Assembly: GCF_900258035.1 (NCBI RefSeq) | Contig: NZ_OGTP01000019.1 | Coordinates: 1 to 64,000 of the forward strand | Length of the DNA stretch: 64,000 nucleotides | Source: Caballeronia novacaledonica | GTDB lineage: Bacteria > Pseudomonadota > Gammaproteobacteria > Burkholderiales > Burkholderiaceae | Direction: 5' to 3' | Part shown: positions 44,489 to 53,030 of the stretch, piece after piece | How positions within the stretch are numbered: the first letter of the stretch is position 1 | How the letters are laid out: every line of letters begins with the position of its first letter | Position numbers and translations under genes: made by a program | The notes under the pieces: generated by a model | The model's input: the letters and a program-made list of their open reading frames with translations, nothing else | Told to the model about the DNA's origin: nothing | Databases searched by the model: none

Positions 44489-44788
44489 ATGTACGTCATC
44501 AATCTGCGATACACCGGCGCGCTCGCCGAAATCGACGATGCCCTCGACGCCCATCGCGCGTATCTCGAACGCCATTTCGCGGCGGGCAATTTCGTGATCG
44601 CAGGGCCGAAGGTGCCGCGCGAAGGCGGCATCATTCTGGCGTCGGGAATCGAACGCGATCGGCTCGATGCAATCATCGCGGAAGATCCGTTCGCGCAGCA
44701 GGGACTCGCGCATTACGAGGTCACTGAATTCAAGGCGACGCGGCTCGCGCCCGGCTTGAACCTGCCCGAACCGTCTTCGGACAGCTGA
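44489..44788 (+). CDS. YciI-family protein
   Basis: A 99-residue protein of the YCII/dimeric ferredoxin-like fold: MYVINLRYTGALAEIDDAL, the His in DAHRAYLERHF, and AGPKVPREGGIILASG. Some family members are dehalogenase-like or HCl-lyase enzymes, most are of unknown function. The ATG at 44489 has GGAGG about 10 nt upstream; earlier in-frame sequence is unlikely to be translated. It converges on the Sco gene. Confidence 0.88.
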   Translation: MYVINLRYTGALAEIDDALDAHRAYLERHFAAGNFVIAGPKVPREGGIILASGIERDRLDAIIAEDPFAQQGLAHYEVTEFKATRLAPGLNLPEPSSDS

Positions 44789-44817
44789 AAATAAAAGTGG
44801 CCCGCGCGGGCCACTTT
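44785..44817 (-). terminator. Bidirectional terminator between YciI and Sco genes
   Basis: A perfect palindrome AAAGTGGCCCGCGCGGGCCACTTT occupies 44794-44817 (12-bp arms). On the minus strand it is followed by TTATTTTC, giving a good terminator for the Sco gene and the heme A genes; on the plus strand it likely ends yciI. Confidence 0.85.
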
Positions 44818-44821
44818 GCAA

Positions 44822-45412
44822 TCAATCGATCAACAGCTTCAGGTCGTGAACCCACGGCTCGACGCCTTGCCCGTCGCGCGCGAAGAGACGCAGCTTGCCG
44901 TCCTTGTCGAACACGTAGCTCGCGGCGGTGTGATCCATGGTGTAGTCGCCGGGCGTCTTGCCTTGCGACTTCGCGTAGTACACGCGAAAGTCCTTCGCGA
45001 CCTGCGCGAGCTGCGCATCGTTCGCCGGACGCAAACCGACATACGACGCGTTGAACGCCGACACATATTGGCCGAGCAGATCAGGCGTGTCGCGCGCCGG
45101 ATCGACGGTGACCATCAGCACCTGGACGTCTTTCGACTTGTCGCCGAGCTGTTGCATCGCTTGCGAGAGTTCGGCGAGCGTTGTCGGGCACACGTCCGGG
45201 CAATGCGTATAGCCGAAGAACAACACGACCGCCTTGCCTTTGAAATCGGCGAGCGTGCGCGTCTTGCCGTGCGTGTCGGGCAGGGAGAAATCGCTGCCGA
45301 ATTGCTTGTTGCCGGTGATATCGAGATTCTTGAAATCCGGCGCTTTCTCGCACGCCGAGAGCAGCGCCGCGAAAATCAGCAGCGCGAATGCACGACGAAG
45401 AACGATCATCAT
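44822..45412 (-). CDS. SCO1/SenC-family copper chaperone
   Basis: Sco proteins deliver copper to the CuA site of COX II. The 196-residue protein is a lipoprotein (lipobox ALLSAC near residue 21) with a thioredoxin fold; the copper ligands are the CX3C in THCPDVCPTTLAEL and the distal His in YTMDHTAASYVF. Start: ATG at 45412, overlapping the ctaB stop by 4 nt (ATGA). It is last in the heme A/cox-assembly unit. Confidence 0.95.
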   Translation of the reverse strand: MMIVLRRAFALLIFAALLSACEKAPDFKNLDITGNKQFGSDFSLPDTHGKTRTLADFKGKAVVLFFGYTHCPDVCPTTLAELSQAMQQLGDKSKDVQVLMVTVDPARDTPDLLGQYVSAFNASYVGLRPANDAQLAQVAKDFRVYYAKSQGKTPGDYTMDHTAASYVFDKDGKLRLFARDGQGVEPWVHDLKLLID

Positions 45413-46314
45413 GCGCCGATCACCGTGCGCACGTAATGATCGACGAGCAGCGCACCGAACAGCAGCGACAGATACACGATCGAATAGCGGAAAGTCTTGC
45501 GCGCGAGCATGTCCGAATAATCGCGATACATCTTCCACGCATAGCCGATGAAACCCGCGCCGAGCGCAATCGCGCTCGCGAGATACACGACGCCGCTCAT
45601 GCCGGAGATGTAGGGCATCAGCGTCACTGCGAACAGCACGAGCGTGTACAGGAAGATGTTGAGCAGCGTGTATTTCTCGCCGTGCGTGACGGGAAGCATC
45701 GGCAGGCCGGCGTTCTCGTAGTCCTTGCGGCGATACAGCGCGAGCGCCCAGAAATGCGGCGGCGTCCAGACGAAGATGATCAGCACGAGAATCCACGCGT
45801 CGCCGGGCACCGTGCCCGTCACCGCGGCCCAGCCGAGCGCGGGCGGCATTGCGCCGGACGCCCCGCCGATCACGATGTTCTGCGGCGTATAAGGCTTGAG
45901 CAGCAGCGTGTAGATGACCGCATAGCCGACGAACGTGGCGATGGTGAGCCACATCGTGAGCGGATTCGTGAACGTGTAGAGCGTCCACATGCCGATTCCG
46001 CCGAGCAACGCGGAGAACGTGAGAATTTGTGTTGGCGTGATCTGCCCGCGCGCCGAAGGACGCCACGCGGTGCGGCGCATCTTCGCATCGACTTTTTGCT
46101 CGACGAGACAATTGATTGCAAATGCCGCGCCGGCCAGCAACCAGATGCCGACAGCGCCGCCGATCAGCTTGTCCCATGGCACCATGCCGGGCGTGGACAG
46201 GAACATGCCGATAACGGCGCAAAACACGGCAAGCTGCGTGACGCGCGGCTTTGTCAGCGCGAGATATTGCGAAGCGCGGCTGCCGAGTGGGGAATTGAGT
46301 GTCGTGCTATCCAT
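45409..46314 (-). CDS. ctaB: Protoheme IX farnesyltransferase (heme O synthase)
   Basis: CtaB farnesylates heme B to heme O. The 301-residue UbiA-family membrane protein has about nine helices, the polyprenyl-diphosphate motif around NCLVEQKVDAKMRRT, the second Asp-rich-type loop, and APGLGWAAV-like PALGWAAVTG. It follows ctaA (9 bp gap) and overlaps the Sco gene, so heme O and heme A synthesis and copper delivery are co-expressed. Confidence 0.95.
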   Translation of the reverse strand: MDSTTLNSPLGSRASQYLALTKPRVTQLAVFCAVIGMFLSTPGMVPWDKLIGGAVGIWLLAGAAFAINCLVEQKVDAKMRRTAWRPSARGQITPTQILTFSALLGGIGMWTLYTFTNPLTMWLTIATFVGYAVIYTLLLKPYTPQNIVIGGASGAMPPALGWAAVTGTVPGDAWILVLIIFVWTPPHFWALALYRRKDYENAGLPMLPVTHGEKYTLLNIFLYTLVLFAVTLMPYISGMSGVVYLASAIALGAGFIGYAWKMYRDYSDMLARKTFRYSIVYLSLLFGALLVDHYVRTVIGA

Positions 46315-46323
46315 GATGTGGAG

Positions 46324-47433
46324 TCACGCTGAAACGACGTCGCGCGCGGGAACTGCGGCGCGGCCGGGACGGCTGGAAGAGATTCGAAAGTTTAGCATAA
46401 CGAGTAGCAGCAACAGGATCGCGGCCCCGCCATTGTGCGCCACCGCGACCGGCAACGGCCATTGCAGCACGATGTTCGACATGCCCGTGAGGAACTGGAC
46501 GAGGATCATCAACAATACGCCGTTCGCGGGCTTTCGCAGAGATTCGAAACGTCGCAGTCTCGATGCAAGCCAGAGCAGATAAAGCACGACCACGACCGCG
46601 AACGTTCGATGCGTCCAGTGAATCGCGACGAGCGCGTCCTGCGAGATCACGTCGCCGTCGCCGGTCATGCCGAGCGCGCGCCACAGATGAAAGCCATGCT
46701 CGAAGTTCATCGGCGGAATCCATTGCCCGTTGCACAGCGGGAAGTCCGTGCACGCCAGCACCGCGTAGTTCGTGCTGACCCAGCCGCCGAGCGCGATCTG
46801 CACGACGAGCAGCAGCAGCCCGAAAACCGCGGCGGGCATCCAGCGCGCGGCGGCCGAATCGAGCGACGGAATCGGCGTCATGCGCGCCGCGAGCCATCCG
46901 AGCACGCCGAGCAGCGCGAGGCCGAGCAGCAAGTGCGTCGTGACGATCACCGGTTGCAGCTTGAGCGTGACCGTCCACGCGCCGAACGCGCCTTGCAGCA
47001 GGATGAGCAGCAGAATGCCGGTCGGCCACCACGGCGATACGTGCAACGGACGTTTCCTGATGCGCGCCGTCCACGCGATGATCACCTGCGCGATGATCAG
47101 CACGCCGATCGCCATCGCGAAGTAACGGTGCAGCATCTCGATCCACGCCTTCACCATGCTGACGGGGCCGGTCGGCAGCGCCTGATACGCGGCGGAAATC
47201 TGCGCATGCGCGATGAACGGCGACGATGTGCCGTAACAGCCGGGCCAGTCGGGACAACCGAGGCCGGAATCGGTGAGGCGCGTGAAGCCGCCGAACATGA
47301 TGAGGTCGAGCGTCAGGAACGTCGTCAGCCAGACGAGTTTCCTGAACTTGTTGTCATCAGCCTTCACCCAGAGATACGAAAGCGGCAGCAGCGCAATGCA
47401 GATGCCGATCAGACCCAGTTGCAATAAAAACAT
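46324..47433 (-). CDS. ctaA: Heme A synthase (CtaA/COX15)
   Basis: CtaA oxidises heme O to heme A. The 369-residue protein has eight transmembrane helices in two four-helix repeats, with the conserved GGFTRLTDSGLGCPDWPGCY near residue 50, His residues in MLHRYFAMAIG and in the second half (IHWTHRTFAV), and a Cys pair in the periplasmic loop (CTDFPLCNGQ). It is preceded by the Sco-like gene with a 24-bp gap. Confidence 0.95.
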   Translation of the reverse strand: MFLLQLGLIGICIALLPLSYLWVKADDNKFRKLVWLTTFLTLDLIMFGGFTRLTDSGLGCPDWPGCYGTSSPFIAHAQISAAYQALPTGPVSMVKAWIEMLHRYFAMAIGVLIIAQVIIAWTARIRKRPLHVSPWWPTGILLLILLQGAFGAWTVTLKLQPVIVTTHLLLGLALLGVLGWLAARMTPIPSLDSAAARWMPAAVFGLLLLVVQIALGGWVSTNYAVLACTDFPLCNGQWIPPMNFEHGFHLWRALGMTGDGDVISQDALVAIHWTHRTFAVVVVLYLLWLASRLRRFESLRKPANGVLLMILVQFLTGMSNIVLQWPLPVAVAHNGGAAILLLLLVMLNFRISSSRPGRAAVPARDVVSA

Positions 47434-47457
47434 GCTTTCTTACCTTCAGCCCGCGTT

Positions 47458-48096
47458 TTAGCCGATACGCGACCACTTGAGAAGCTTCGCCAGATCCGCG
47501 TTGATCTTCTTCGGGTCGGGGTTCTTCGGGAAGCGCATCATCAGATTGCCATTCGGATCGACGAGAAAAATGTGATCCGTGAGTTTCGTGCCGCCGTCGA
47601 CCGGCAGCCACGCCGCGATCGCCTTTTCGTCCGCGACGAGCATGCGCGTGTCCGGTTGCGGATAGGCGGTCTTGATGACGTCGGAGACCGGTTTGTCATC
47701 GGTGCGCAGCCAAACGTTCACCACGCGGTCGCGCTCGCCCGATTGCAGCGCGCGCACCTGGCGCATGAAATAGAGGCGCGTCGCGCATTGCTCGTCGCAG
47801 TTGCTGCCGTTGACCGTGATCATCAGCCATTTGCCTTCGAGCGACTTGAACGGCACGCTTTGCCCTTTTTCGTCGGTGACGACGAGTTGCGCCGGAATCG
47901 GACGCTGCGGGTCGATCAGCGCGCCGTAACTCGACGTGCCGCCCGCCGGCTTGAAAACGTAGTACATCAGATACGACGCGATCACCGGCGCCGCGCAGAC
48001 CAGCGCGAGCAGCAGGAGCATCCAGCGGCCGCTGATCCAGGAGCCTTTCTTCGCGGTTCGTTGCTGCGCGGCGGCAGTGGAGCGTTGTGATTGCAT
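47458..48096 (-). CDS. Membrane-anchored Sco-like thioredoxin-fold protein
   Basis: A 212-residue protein with one N-terminal transmembrane helix (about 24-48, WMLLLLALVCAAPVIASYLM) and a thioredoxin-like periplasmic domain with a CX3C pair in NGSNCDEQCATRLY and VDPNGNLMMRFP. It resembles Sco proteins but lacks the obvious distal His region, and is often annotated only as a cox-cluster transmembrane protein. It may be a thiol reductant or copper carrier for COX II. No good ribosome-binding site; start at 48096 is tentative. Confidence 0.82.
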   Translation of the reverse strand: MQSQRSTAAAQQRTAKKGSWISGRWMLLLLALVCAAPVIASYLMYYVFKPAGGTSSYGALIDPQRPIPAQLVVTDEKGQSVPFKSLEGKWLMITVNGSNCDEQCATRLYFMRQVRALQSGERDRVVNVWLRTDDKPVSDVIKTAYPQPDTRMLVADEKAIAAWLPVDGGTKLTDHIFLVDPNGNLMMRFPKNPDPKKINADLAKLLKWSRIG

Positions 48097-48127
48097 CGGT
48101 ATTGAATGTGTCGGTTCGATGGGTGTT

Positions 48128-48871
48128 TCAGGCGTGGTTCTCGGCTTCGTCGTCGCGATCTTCGGGTTGATCGCCCTTCTTCGCGGCGCGGCGCGCGGCA
48201 TACAGGCCGAACGCGATAGCCGCAGCCGCCATGCCCCACCACTGGAACATGTAGCCGTAATTGCGCTCGACGCCGAGCGTCGGCGCGGGCCAGTCGCGCA
48301 CGAGTTTGTCGCCGGTATCGTTCGTCTGCTGGATCACGAACGGCTGGAACGCGAGCCCCGTTTCGGCCGCGTATGACCTGATGTCCAGGTTCTGGCGAAT
48401 TTCCTTGTGCGCAGCCGATCCGCCGCTGCCCAGCTCGAACGCCTGCGACGCGTTCGCGCGCGCGATGCCCTGCACGTCGACCACGCCCTTCGGCGTTTCA
48501 TACGGCTCGATGCCCGTGCGGTCCGCCAGGTTGCGCGGCAGCCATCCGCGATTGACGAGCACATAGCCGCCGCCCTCGAGTTTAAGCGGCATCACGACAT
48601 AAAAGCCCGGCTGGTCGTTATACGGACGATTGTCCAGATACACCACGCGCTCCGGCATGAACTCGCCGCGCGCCTCCACGCGATGAAATTCGATCGACTT
48701 GAGCGGCATCGGCTCGACGCCGACTGCCCGCGCAGGCGCGTTCTCGAACGCGACGATCTGCGCGTTGAGCGCTTCTTTCTGATGCGCCCGATCGCGCTGC
48801 CAGAAACCGAGCCGCACGGTCACCGCAACGACGATCAGAATCAGCAGCGTGGGCCAGAAACGGATCTTCAT
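48128..48871 (-). CDS. SURF1-family cytochrome oxidase biogenesis protein
   Basis: SURF1 helps to insert heme A into COX I. The 247-residue protein has N- and C-terminal transmembrane helices (about 5-22 and 205-225) and the conserved LGFWQRDRAHQKEALN, YNDQPGFYVVMPL, VLVNRGWLPR and the C-terminal RNYGYMFQWWGMAA. The ATG at 48871 fits; the frame upstream is spurious. It lies within the cox-heme A cluster. Confidence 0.92.
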   Translation of the reverse strand: MKIRFWPTLLILIVVAVTVRLGFWQRDRAHQKEALNAQIVAFENAPARAVGVEPMPLKSIEFHRVEARGEFMPERVVYLDNRPYNDQPGFYVVMPLKLEGGGYVLVNRGWLPRNLADRTGIEPYETPKGVVDVQGIARANASQAFELGSGGSAAHKEIRQNLDIRSYAAETGLAFQPFVIQQTNDTGDKLVRDWPAPTLGVERNYGYMFQWWGMAAAAIAFGLYAARRAAKKGDQPEDRDDEAENHA

Positions 48872-48996
48872 GCTGCGAGCCTTACCGCCGGCATGCGGTC
48901 GGGCGCTGCACGGCGCAATCCGTCGAGTGAGATAATGAGATGATCCAAATTCATACTGCTCGCTGTAGTTCCTGAGCAAAAACGCTGGCTGGTTTC

Positions 48997-49206
48997 ATGC
49001 ACATCATCGTTGCTATTGCATTCATCCTTATCATCGGCAGCCTGGGCTCGGCGCTCTACTTCATGATGACCGACCGCGGCAGGACGAAGCGCATGGTCTG
49101 GTCGCTCGCGGCGCGCGTCGGACTCTCGATCTCGCTTTTCCTCTTCATCCTGTTCGCGCACTGGATGGGCTGGATCCAGTCGTCGGGCATTCCCATCGGA
49201 CGATAA
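48997..49206 (+). CDS. Twin transmembrane protein (DUF2909)
   Basis: A 69-residue protein with two hydrophobic helices (about 3-23 and 42-60) joined by a basic loop (TDRGRTKRM). DUF2909 proteins are found next to SURF1 and COX III genes in proteobacteria, and a role in oxidase assembly is assumed but unproven. It is the only plus-strand gene inside the minus-strand cox cluster, starting divergently from SURF1. Confidence 0.88.
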   Translation: MHIIVAIAFILIIGSLGSALYFMMTDRGRTKRMVWSLAARVGLSISLFLFILFAHWMGWIQSSGIPIGR

Positions 49207-49279
49207 CCCACCGCGCCGGCACGGCCCTACGAGACGTATTGTCGCGCCGCGGCATAACTTCGCGCCCCTCGAAACGACA

Positions 49280-49310
49280 ACGCCGCCCCTTGAGACATCG
49301 AGGGCGGCGT
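49280..49310. terminator. Hairpin between DUF2909 and COX III genes
   Basis: ACGCCGCCC (49280-49288) pairs with GGGCGGCGT (49302-49310). Neither strand has a real T run after it, so it may be a weak bidirectional terminator or an RNA 3'-end stabiliser for the two converging genes. Confidence 0.45.
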
Positions 49311-49401
49311 GTTGATCACTGCTTCTTTGCTCTCGGACCGGCGTCGCCGCCGGCCTTGTGTCGCGGACGGCGCACAGCGCGCGCCCGCTTCGATATTCCA
49401 C

Positions 49402-50259
49402 TTACAGCCAGTAGACGACGACGTACAGACCCAGCCACACGACGTCGACGAAGTGCCAGTACCACGCCGCGCCTTCGAACGCGAAGTGGTGCTCCGCCGT
49501 GAAGTGGCCGCGAATCAGCCGGACCGTCACCACCGCGAGCATCGTGCCGCCGAGGAACACGTGGAAACCGTGGAAGCCGGTCAGCAGGAAGAACGTCGAG
49601 CCATACACGCCGGAATTGAGCGTCAGGTTCAGTTCGTTGTAGGCGTGGAAATACTCGTAGCCCTGGCAGAACAGGAAGATCATGCCGAGCAGCACGGTCG
49701 CGCCGAGCCAGATGATCGCCTTCTTGCGATGATCTTCGCGCAGCGCGTGGTGCGCCACGGTCAGCGTCGCGCCGGAAGACAGCAGCAGCGCCGTGTTGAT
49801 GGTCGGCAGCGGCCACGGCACCATCGCGCGGAAATGCGGCACGAGCGCGGCGGGGCCGTTGTTCGGCCACACGGCGGTGAAGTCGGGCCAAATGAGCTTG
49901 TAGTCGAGGCTGCCGAGCTGATGCATCGCGATTTGGCGCGCATAGAACAGCGCGCCGAAGAACGCCGCGAAGAACATCACTTCGGAAAAGATGAACCAGC
50001 TCATGCTCCAGCGGTACGACACATCGACGCGCTTGCCGTACATGCCGCCTTCGGATTCGGAGATCGCGTCGCCGAACCAGTGCCACAGCACGAACAACAC
50101 GAACAGCAGGCCGATGAACGTGCCGACCGGCCCGAAGCTATGGCCGTTCACCCACGACGCCAGCGAGGCCAGCATAATCAGCAGGCCAGTTGCAGCCATC
50201 ACCGGATGCCGCGACGGATGCGGCACGAAATAGTACGGGCTCTCGTTTTGACCGCTCAT
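49402..50259 (-). CDS. ctaE: Cytochrome c oxidase subunit III
   Basis: COX III stabilises the oxidase and its proton uptake. The 285-residue membrane protein has seven helices, begins MSGQNESPYYFVPHPSRHP, and has the family segments FIFSEVMFFAAFFGALF, LLTGFHGFHVFLGG and FEGAAWYWHFVDVVWLGLY. Length is typical. Downstream of ctaG and the DUF2970 gene in the cox operon. Confidence 0.96.
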   Translation of the reverse strand: MSGQNESPYYFVPHPSRHPVMAATGLLIMLASLASWVNGHSFGPVGTFIGLLFVLFVLWHWFGDAISESEGGMYGKRVDVSYRWSMSWFIFSEVMFFAAFFGALFYARQIAMHQLGSLDYKLIWPDFTAVWPNNGPAALVPHFRAMVPWPLPTINTALLLSSGATLTVAHHALREDHRKKAIIWLGATVLLGMIFLFCQGYEYFHAYNELNLTLNSGVYGSTFFLLTGFHGFHVFLGGTMLAVVTVRLIRGHFTAEHHFAFEGAAWYWHFVDVVWLGLYVVVYWL

Positions 50260-50332
50260 TGTTGATTCTCCACTTCGATCCAGTTGCTTGAATTTTCTTT
50301 TGCCGCCGGCTCGGCTGCCCGGCGGTTTCCGT

Positions 50333-50536
50333 CTATCCCACTACCGCGCGCACAATCAGCAACAGCACGACGATGAACAGCACCGCCCCGATGACGCCCG
50401 CCGCGATCAGATGCAGCGGATTCAACTGCGCCGCATCGCTTTCGAGATCGGCCCGGCGGCGCACGCCGAAGAACGACCAGAACACGGCCTTTACGAGCTT
50501 GAGGAAGCCGCCCTTGTTCGGCGTGTCCGCGCTCAT
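50333..50536 (-). CDS. Small membrane protein DUF2970
   Basis: A 67-residue protein with one C-terminal transmembrane helix (about 43-66) and a conserved N-terminal FLKLVKAVFWSFFGVRRRAD. DUF2970 genes sit next to ctaG and COX III in beta-proteobacteria; the role is unknown, presumably oxidase assembly. It begins 4 bp after the ctaG stop. Confidence 0.88.
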   Translation of the reverse strand: MSADTPNKGGFLKLVKAVFWSFFGVRRRADLESDAAQLNPLHLIAAGVIGAVLFIVVLLLIVRAVVG

Positions 50537-50540
50537 GGCG

Positions 50541-51113
50541 TCATGAACCTTTCGCGACCGACTTCGGCGCGTTCAGCTCGAAGAACGTGTACGACAGCGT
50601 GATCGTCTTCACGTCCTTCGGCAGCTTCGGATCGACGACGAACACGACCGGCATGCGCTTGGTCTCGTTCGGCGCGAGCGTCTGCTGCGTGAAACAGAAG
50701 CATTCGATCTTCTTGAAAAACTCGGTGGCCTGCTTCGGCGCGTAGCTCGGGATCGCCTGCGCGTTCACCGTGCGACTCTGCTCGTTGGTCACTTCGTACA
50801 TTACCGTCATCACTTCGCCGGGGTGAATGTCCAGCGCGTTCTGCTCGGGCTTGAACCGCAGCGGGCCGCGCGCGTTCGCGTCGAACTCGATCGAGATCGT
50901 GCGCGTCATGTCGACCTGCGTATTCTTCGCCTCGCGCGCGCCCACGTCCTTCTGCACGAGGTTGTTGATGCCGGTGATCTGGCAGATCGCGCGGTACATC
51001 GGCACGAGCGCGAAGCCGAAGCCGAACATCAGCGCGGCCACGACGAAGAGCTTCACCAGCATCGACCGGTTGAAGGAACGGTCGACATGCGAATTTTCCT
51101 GCTGAGTGGACAC
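50541..51113 (-). CDS. ctaG: Cytochrome c oxidase assembly protein CtaG/Cox11
   Basis: CtaG inserts CuB into COX I. The 190-residue protein has one N-terminal transmembrane helix (about 20-40) and a periplasmic domain with the copper-binding IECFCFTQQTLAPNE and the VDPKLPKDVKTITLSYTFF C-terminal strand. The start is a GTG at 51113 with AGGAAAG upstream (MSTQQEN). It is flanked by two tiny membrane-protein genes. Confidence 0.95.
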   Translation of the reverse strand: MSTQQENSHVDRSFNRSMLVKLFVVAALMFGFGFALVPMYRAICQITGINNLVQKDVGAREAKNTQVDMTRTISIEFDANARGPLRFKPEQNALDIHPGEVMTVMYEVTNEQSRTVNAQAIPSYAPKQATEFFKKIECFCFTQQTLAPNETKRMPVVFVVDPKLPKDVKTITLSYTFFELNAPKSVAKGS

Positions 51114-51122
51114 GTTGCTTTC

Positions 51123-51263
51123 CTACCCTCGCGACAACAGGTATTGCCTGACGACGATACCCAGAAAGAAGACGGCGGCAATCAACATCATGATGATTCC
51201 GAGCCGCTTGTTGCCCGCGCGAATTTCCTCGGGCGTGCGTCTTTTTTGTGGATTCGGGGCCAT
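51123..51263 (-). CDS. Cytochrome oxidase small assembly protein (46 aa)
   Basis: A short ORF between coxA and ctaG, reading MAPNPQKRRTPEEIRAGNKR then LGIIMMLIAAVFFLGIVVRQ and YLLSRG. It is 46 residues with a basic N-terminus and one transmembrane helix (about 21-38). Small proteins of this type are consistently found in this position in Burkholderiales cox clusters and are named cytochrome oxidase small assembly protein, without known mechanism. It was identified by eye, as it is shorter than the usual ORF cutoff. Confidence 0.85.
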   Translation of the reverse strand: MAPNPQKRRTPEEIRAGNKRLGIIMMLIAAVFFLGIVVRQYLLSRG

Positions 51264-51324
51264 GCTTTCCTGACTTTCCGTTCGCGGGGCCTCTCAGTGA
51301 AGCCCCGCGAACCGGACAAACGAT

Positions 51325-52935
51325 TTATTCGACCGTCGGCGGATGCTCGAACGTATGGAACGGCGCCGGGCTCGGCACAGTCCATTCGAGGCCTTCCGCG
51401 CCATCCCACGGCTTGTCGCCCGCTTTCTCCAACTCGCCGCCGCCGCGATACGTCGGCAGCGCGACCGCGAACAGGAAGTACACCTGCGCGAGGCCGAAGC
51501 CGAATGCGCCGATGGTCGCGACCTGGTTGAAGTCCGTGAACTGCGCCGGGTAATCCGCATAGCGACGCGGCATGCCGGCGAGACCCAGGAAGTGCATCGG
51601 GAAGAACGTGATGTTGAAGAAGATCATCGACGCCCAGAAGTGGATCTTTCCGCGCATTTCGTTGTACATCCAGCCGGTCCACTTCGGCGACCAGTAGTAC
51701 CAGCCCGAGAACAGCGCGAAGAGCGAACCCGCCACCAGCACGTAGTGGAAGTGCGCCACCACGTAATACGTGCCGTGCATCTGGATGTCGAGCGGCGCCA
51801 TCGACAGGATCAGGCCCGTGAAGCCGCCCATCGTGAACACGAACAGGAAGCCGATCGCGAAGAGCATCGGGGTTTCGAAGGAGAGCGCGCCGCGCCACAT
51901 CGTCGCCACCCAGTTAAACACCTTCACGCCCGTCGGAACCGCGATCAGCATGGTCGCGTACATGAAGAAGAGCTGGCCCGTCACCGGCATGCCGGTCGCG
52001 AACATGTGGTGCGCCCACACCATGAACGACAGAATCGCGATCGATGCCGTTGCGTACACCATCGAGCTATAGCCGAACAGCGGCTTGCGCGAGAACGCCG
52101 GAATCACCTGCGACACGATCCCGAACGCCGGCAAGATCATGATGTACACCTCGGGGTGACCGAAGAACCAGAAGATGTGCTGGTACATGACCGGATCGCC
52201 GCCGCCCGCCGCGTTGAAGAACGACGTGCCGAAGTGACGGTCGAACAGCACCATCGTGATCGCGCCCGCCAGAACCGGCATCACGGCGATCAGCAGGTAC
52301 GCGGTGATGAGCCACGTCCACGCGAACATCGGCATCTTCATGAGCGTCATGCCGGGCGCGCGCATGTTCAGAATCGTCACGACGATGTTGATGCCGCCCA
52401 TGATCGACGACGCACCCATGATGTGGACCGCGAAAATCGCGAAGTCCATGCCCGGGCCCATCTGCGTGGAAAGCGGCGCGTAGAGCGTCCAGCCCGCGGC
52501 GGTGGCGCCGCCCGGCACGAAGAACGAGCCGACGAGCAGCACGGCGGCGGCCGGCAGCAGCCAGAAGCTGAAGTTGTTCATCCGCGCGAACGCCATGTCC
52601 GATGCGCCGATCTGCAGCGGCACCATCCAGTTCGCGAAACCGACGAACGCCGGCATGATCGCGCCGAACACCATGATGAGGCCGTGCATGGTGGTCAGCT
52701 GATTGAAGAACTCGGGGCGCATGATCTGCAGGCCCGGCTCGAACAGCTCGGCACGGATGCCGAGCGCCATCACGCCCCCCGAGAGGAACATGATGAAGGA
52801 GAACAACAGGTACAGCGTACCGATGTCCTTGTGGTTGGTAGCGAAGAGCCACCGGCGCCAGCTATGCGGCGTCTCGTGCGCATGGTCGTGCGCGTGGTCG
52901 TGACCTGCGCCTACATCGTGTCCGATGCTAGACAT
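51325..52935 (-). CDS. ctaD: Cytochrome c oxidase subunit I
   Basis: COX I holds heme a and the heme a3-CuB site. The 536-residue protein has 12 transmembrane helices, a His-rich N-terminus (HDVGAGHDHAHDHAHE), the CuB motif FWFFGHPEVYIMILP, the pair HH in VWAHHMFATGM, and the heme ligands in GTYYVVAHFHYVLVAG. The first ATG (52944) directly abuts GGAG; the ATG at 52935 is 9 nt from it and is chosen. Follows coxB by 95 bp. Confidence 0.97.
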   Translation of the reverse strand: MSSIGHDVGAGHDHAHDHAHETPHSWRRWLFATNHKDIGTLYLLFSFIMFLSGGVMALGIRAELFEPGLQIMRPEFFNQLTTMHGLIMVFGAIMPAFVGFANWMVPLQIGASDMAFARMNNFSFWLLPAAAVLLVGSFFVPGGATAAGWTLYAPLSTQMGPGMDFAIFAVHIMGASSIMGGINIVVTILNMRAPGMTLMKMPMFAWTWLITAYLLIAVMPVLAGAITMVLFDRHFGTSFFNAAGGGDPVMYQHIFWFFGHPEVYIMILPAFGIVSQVIPAFSRKPLFGYSSMVYATASIAILSFMVWAHHMFATGMPVTGQLFFMYATMLIAVPTGVKVFNWVATMWRGALSFETPMLFAIGFLFVFTMGGFTGLILSMAPLDIQMHGTYYVVAHFHYVLVAGSLFALFSGWYYWSPKWTGWMYNEMRGKIHFWASMIFFNITFFPMHFLGLAGMPRRYADYPAQFTDFNQVATIGAFGFGLAQVYFLFAVALPTYRGGGELEKAGDKPWDGAEGLEWTVPSPAPFHTFEHPPTVE

Positions 52936-53030
52936 GACAATCATCTCCTAAAGCGAATACTCGGGGCACTTGGCAATGACGCGTGGCTTTCCGTTGCGAT
53001 CAGGCGAAGGAAAGCGGCACGCTCGGCACG

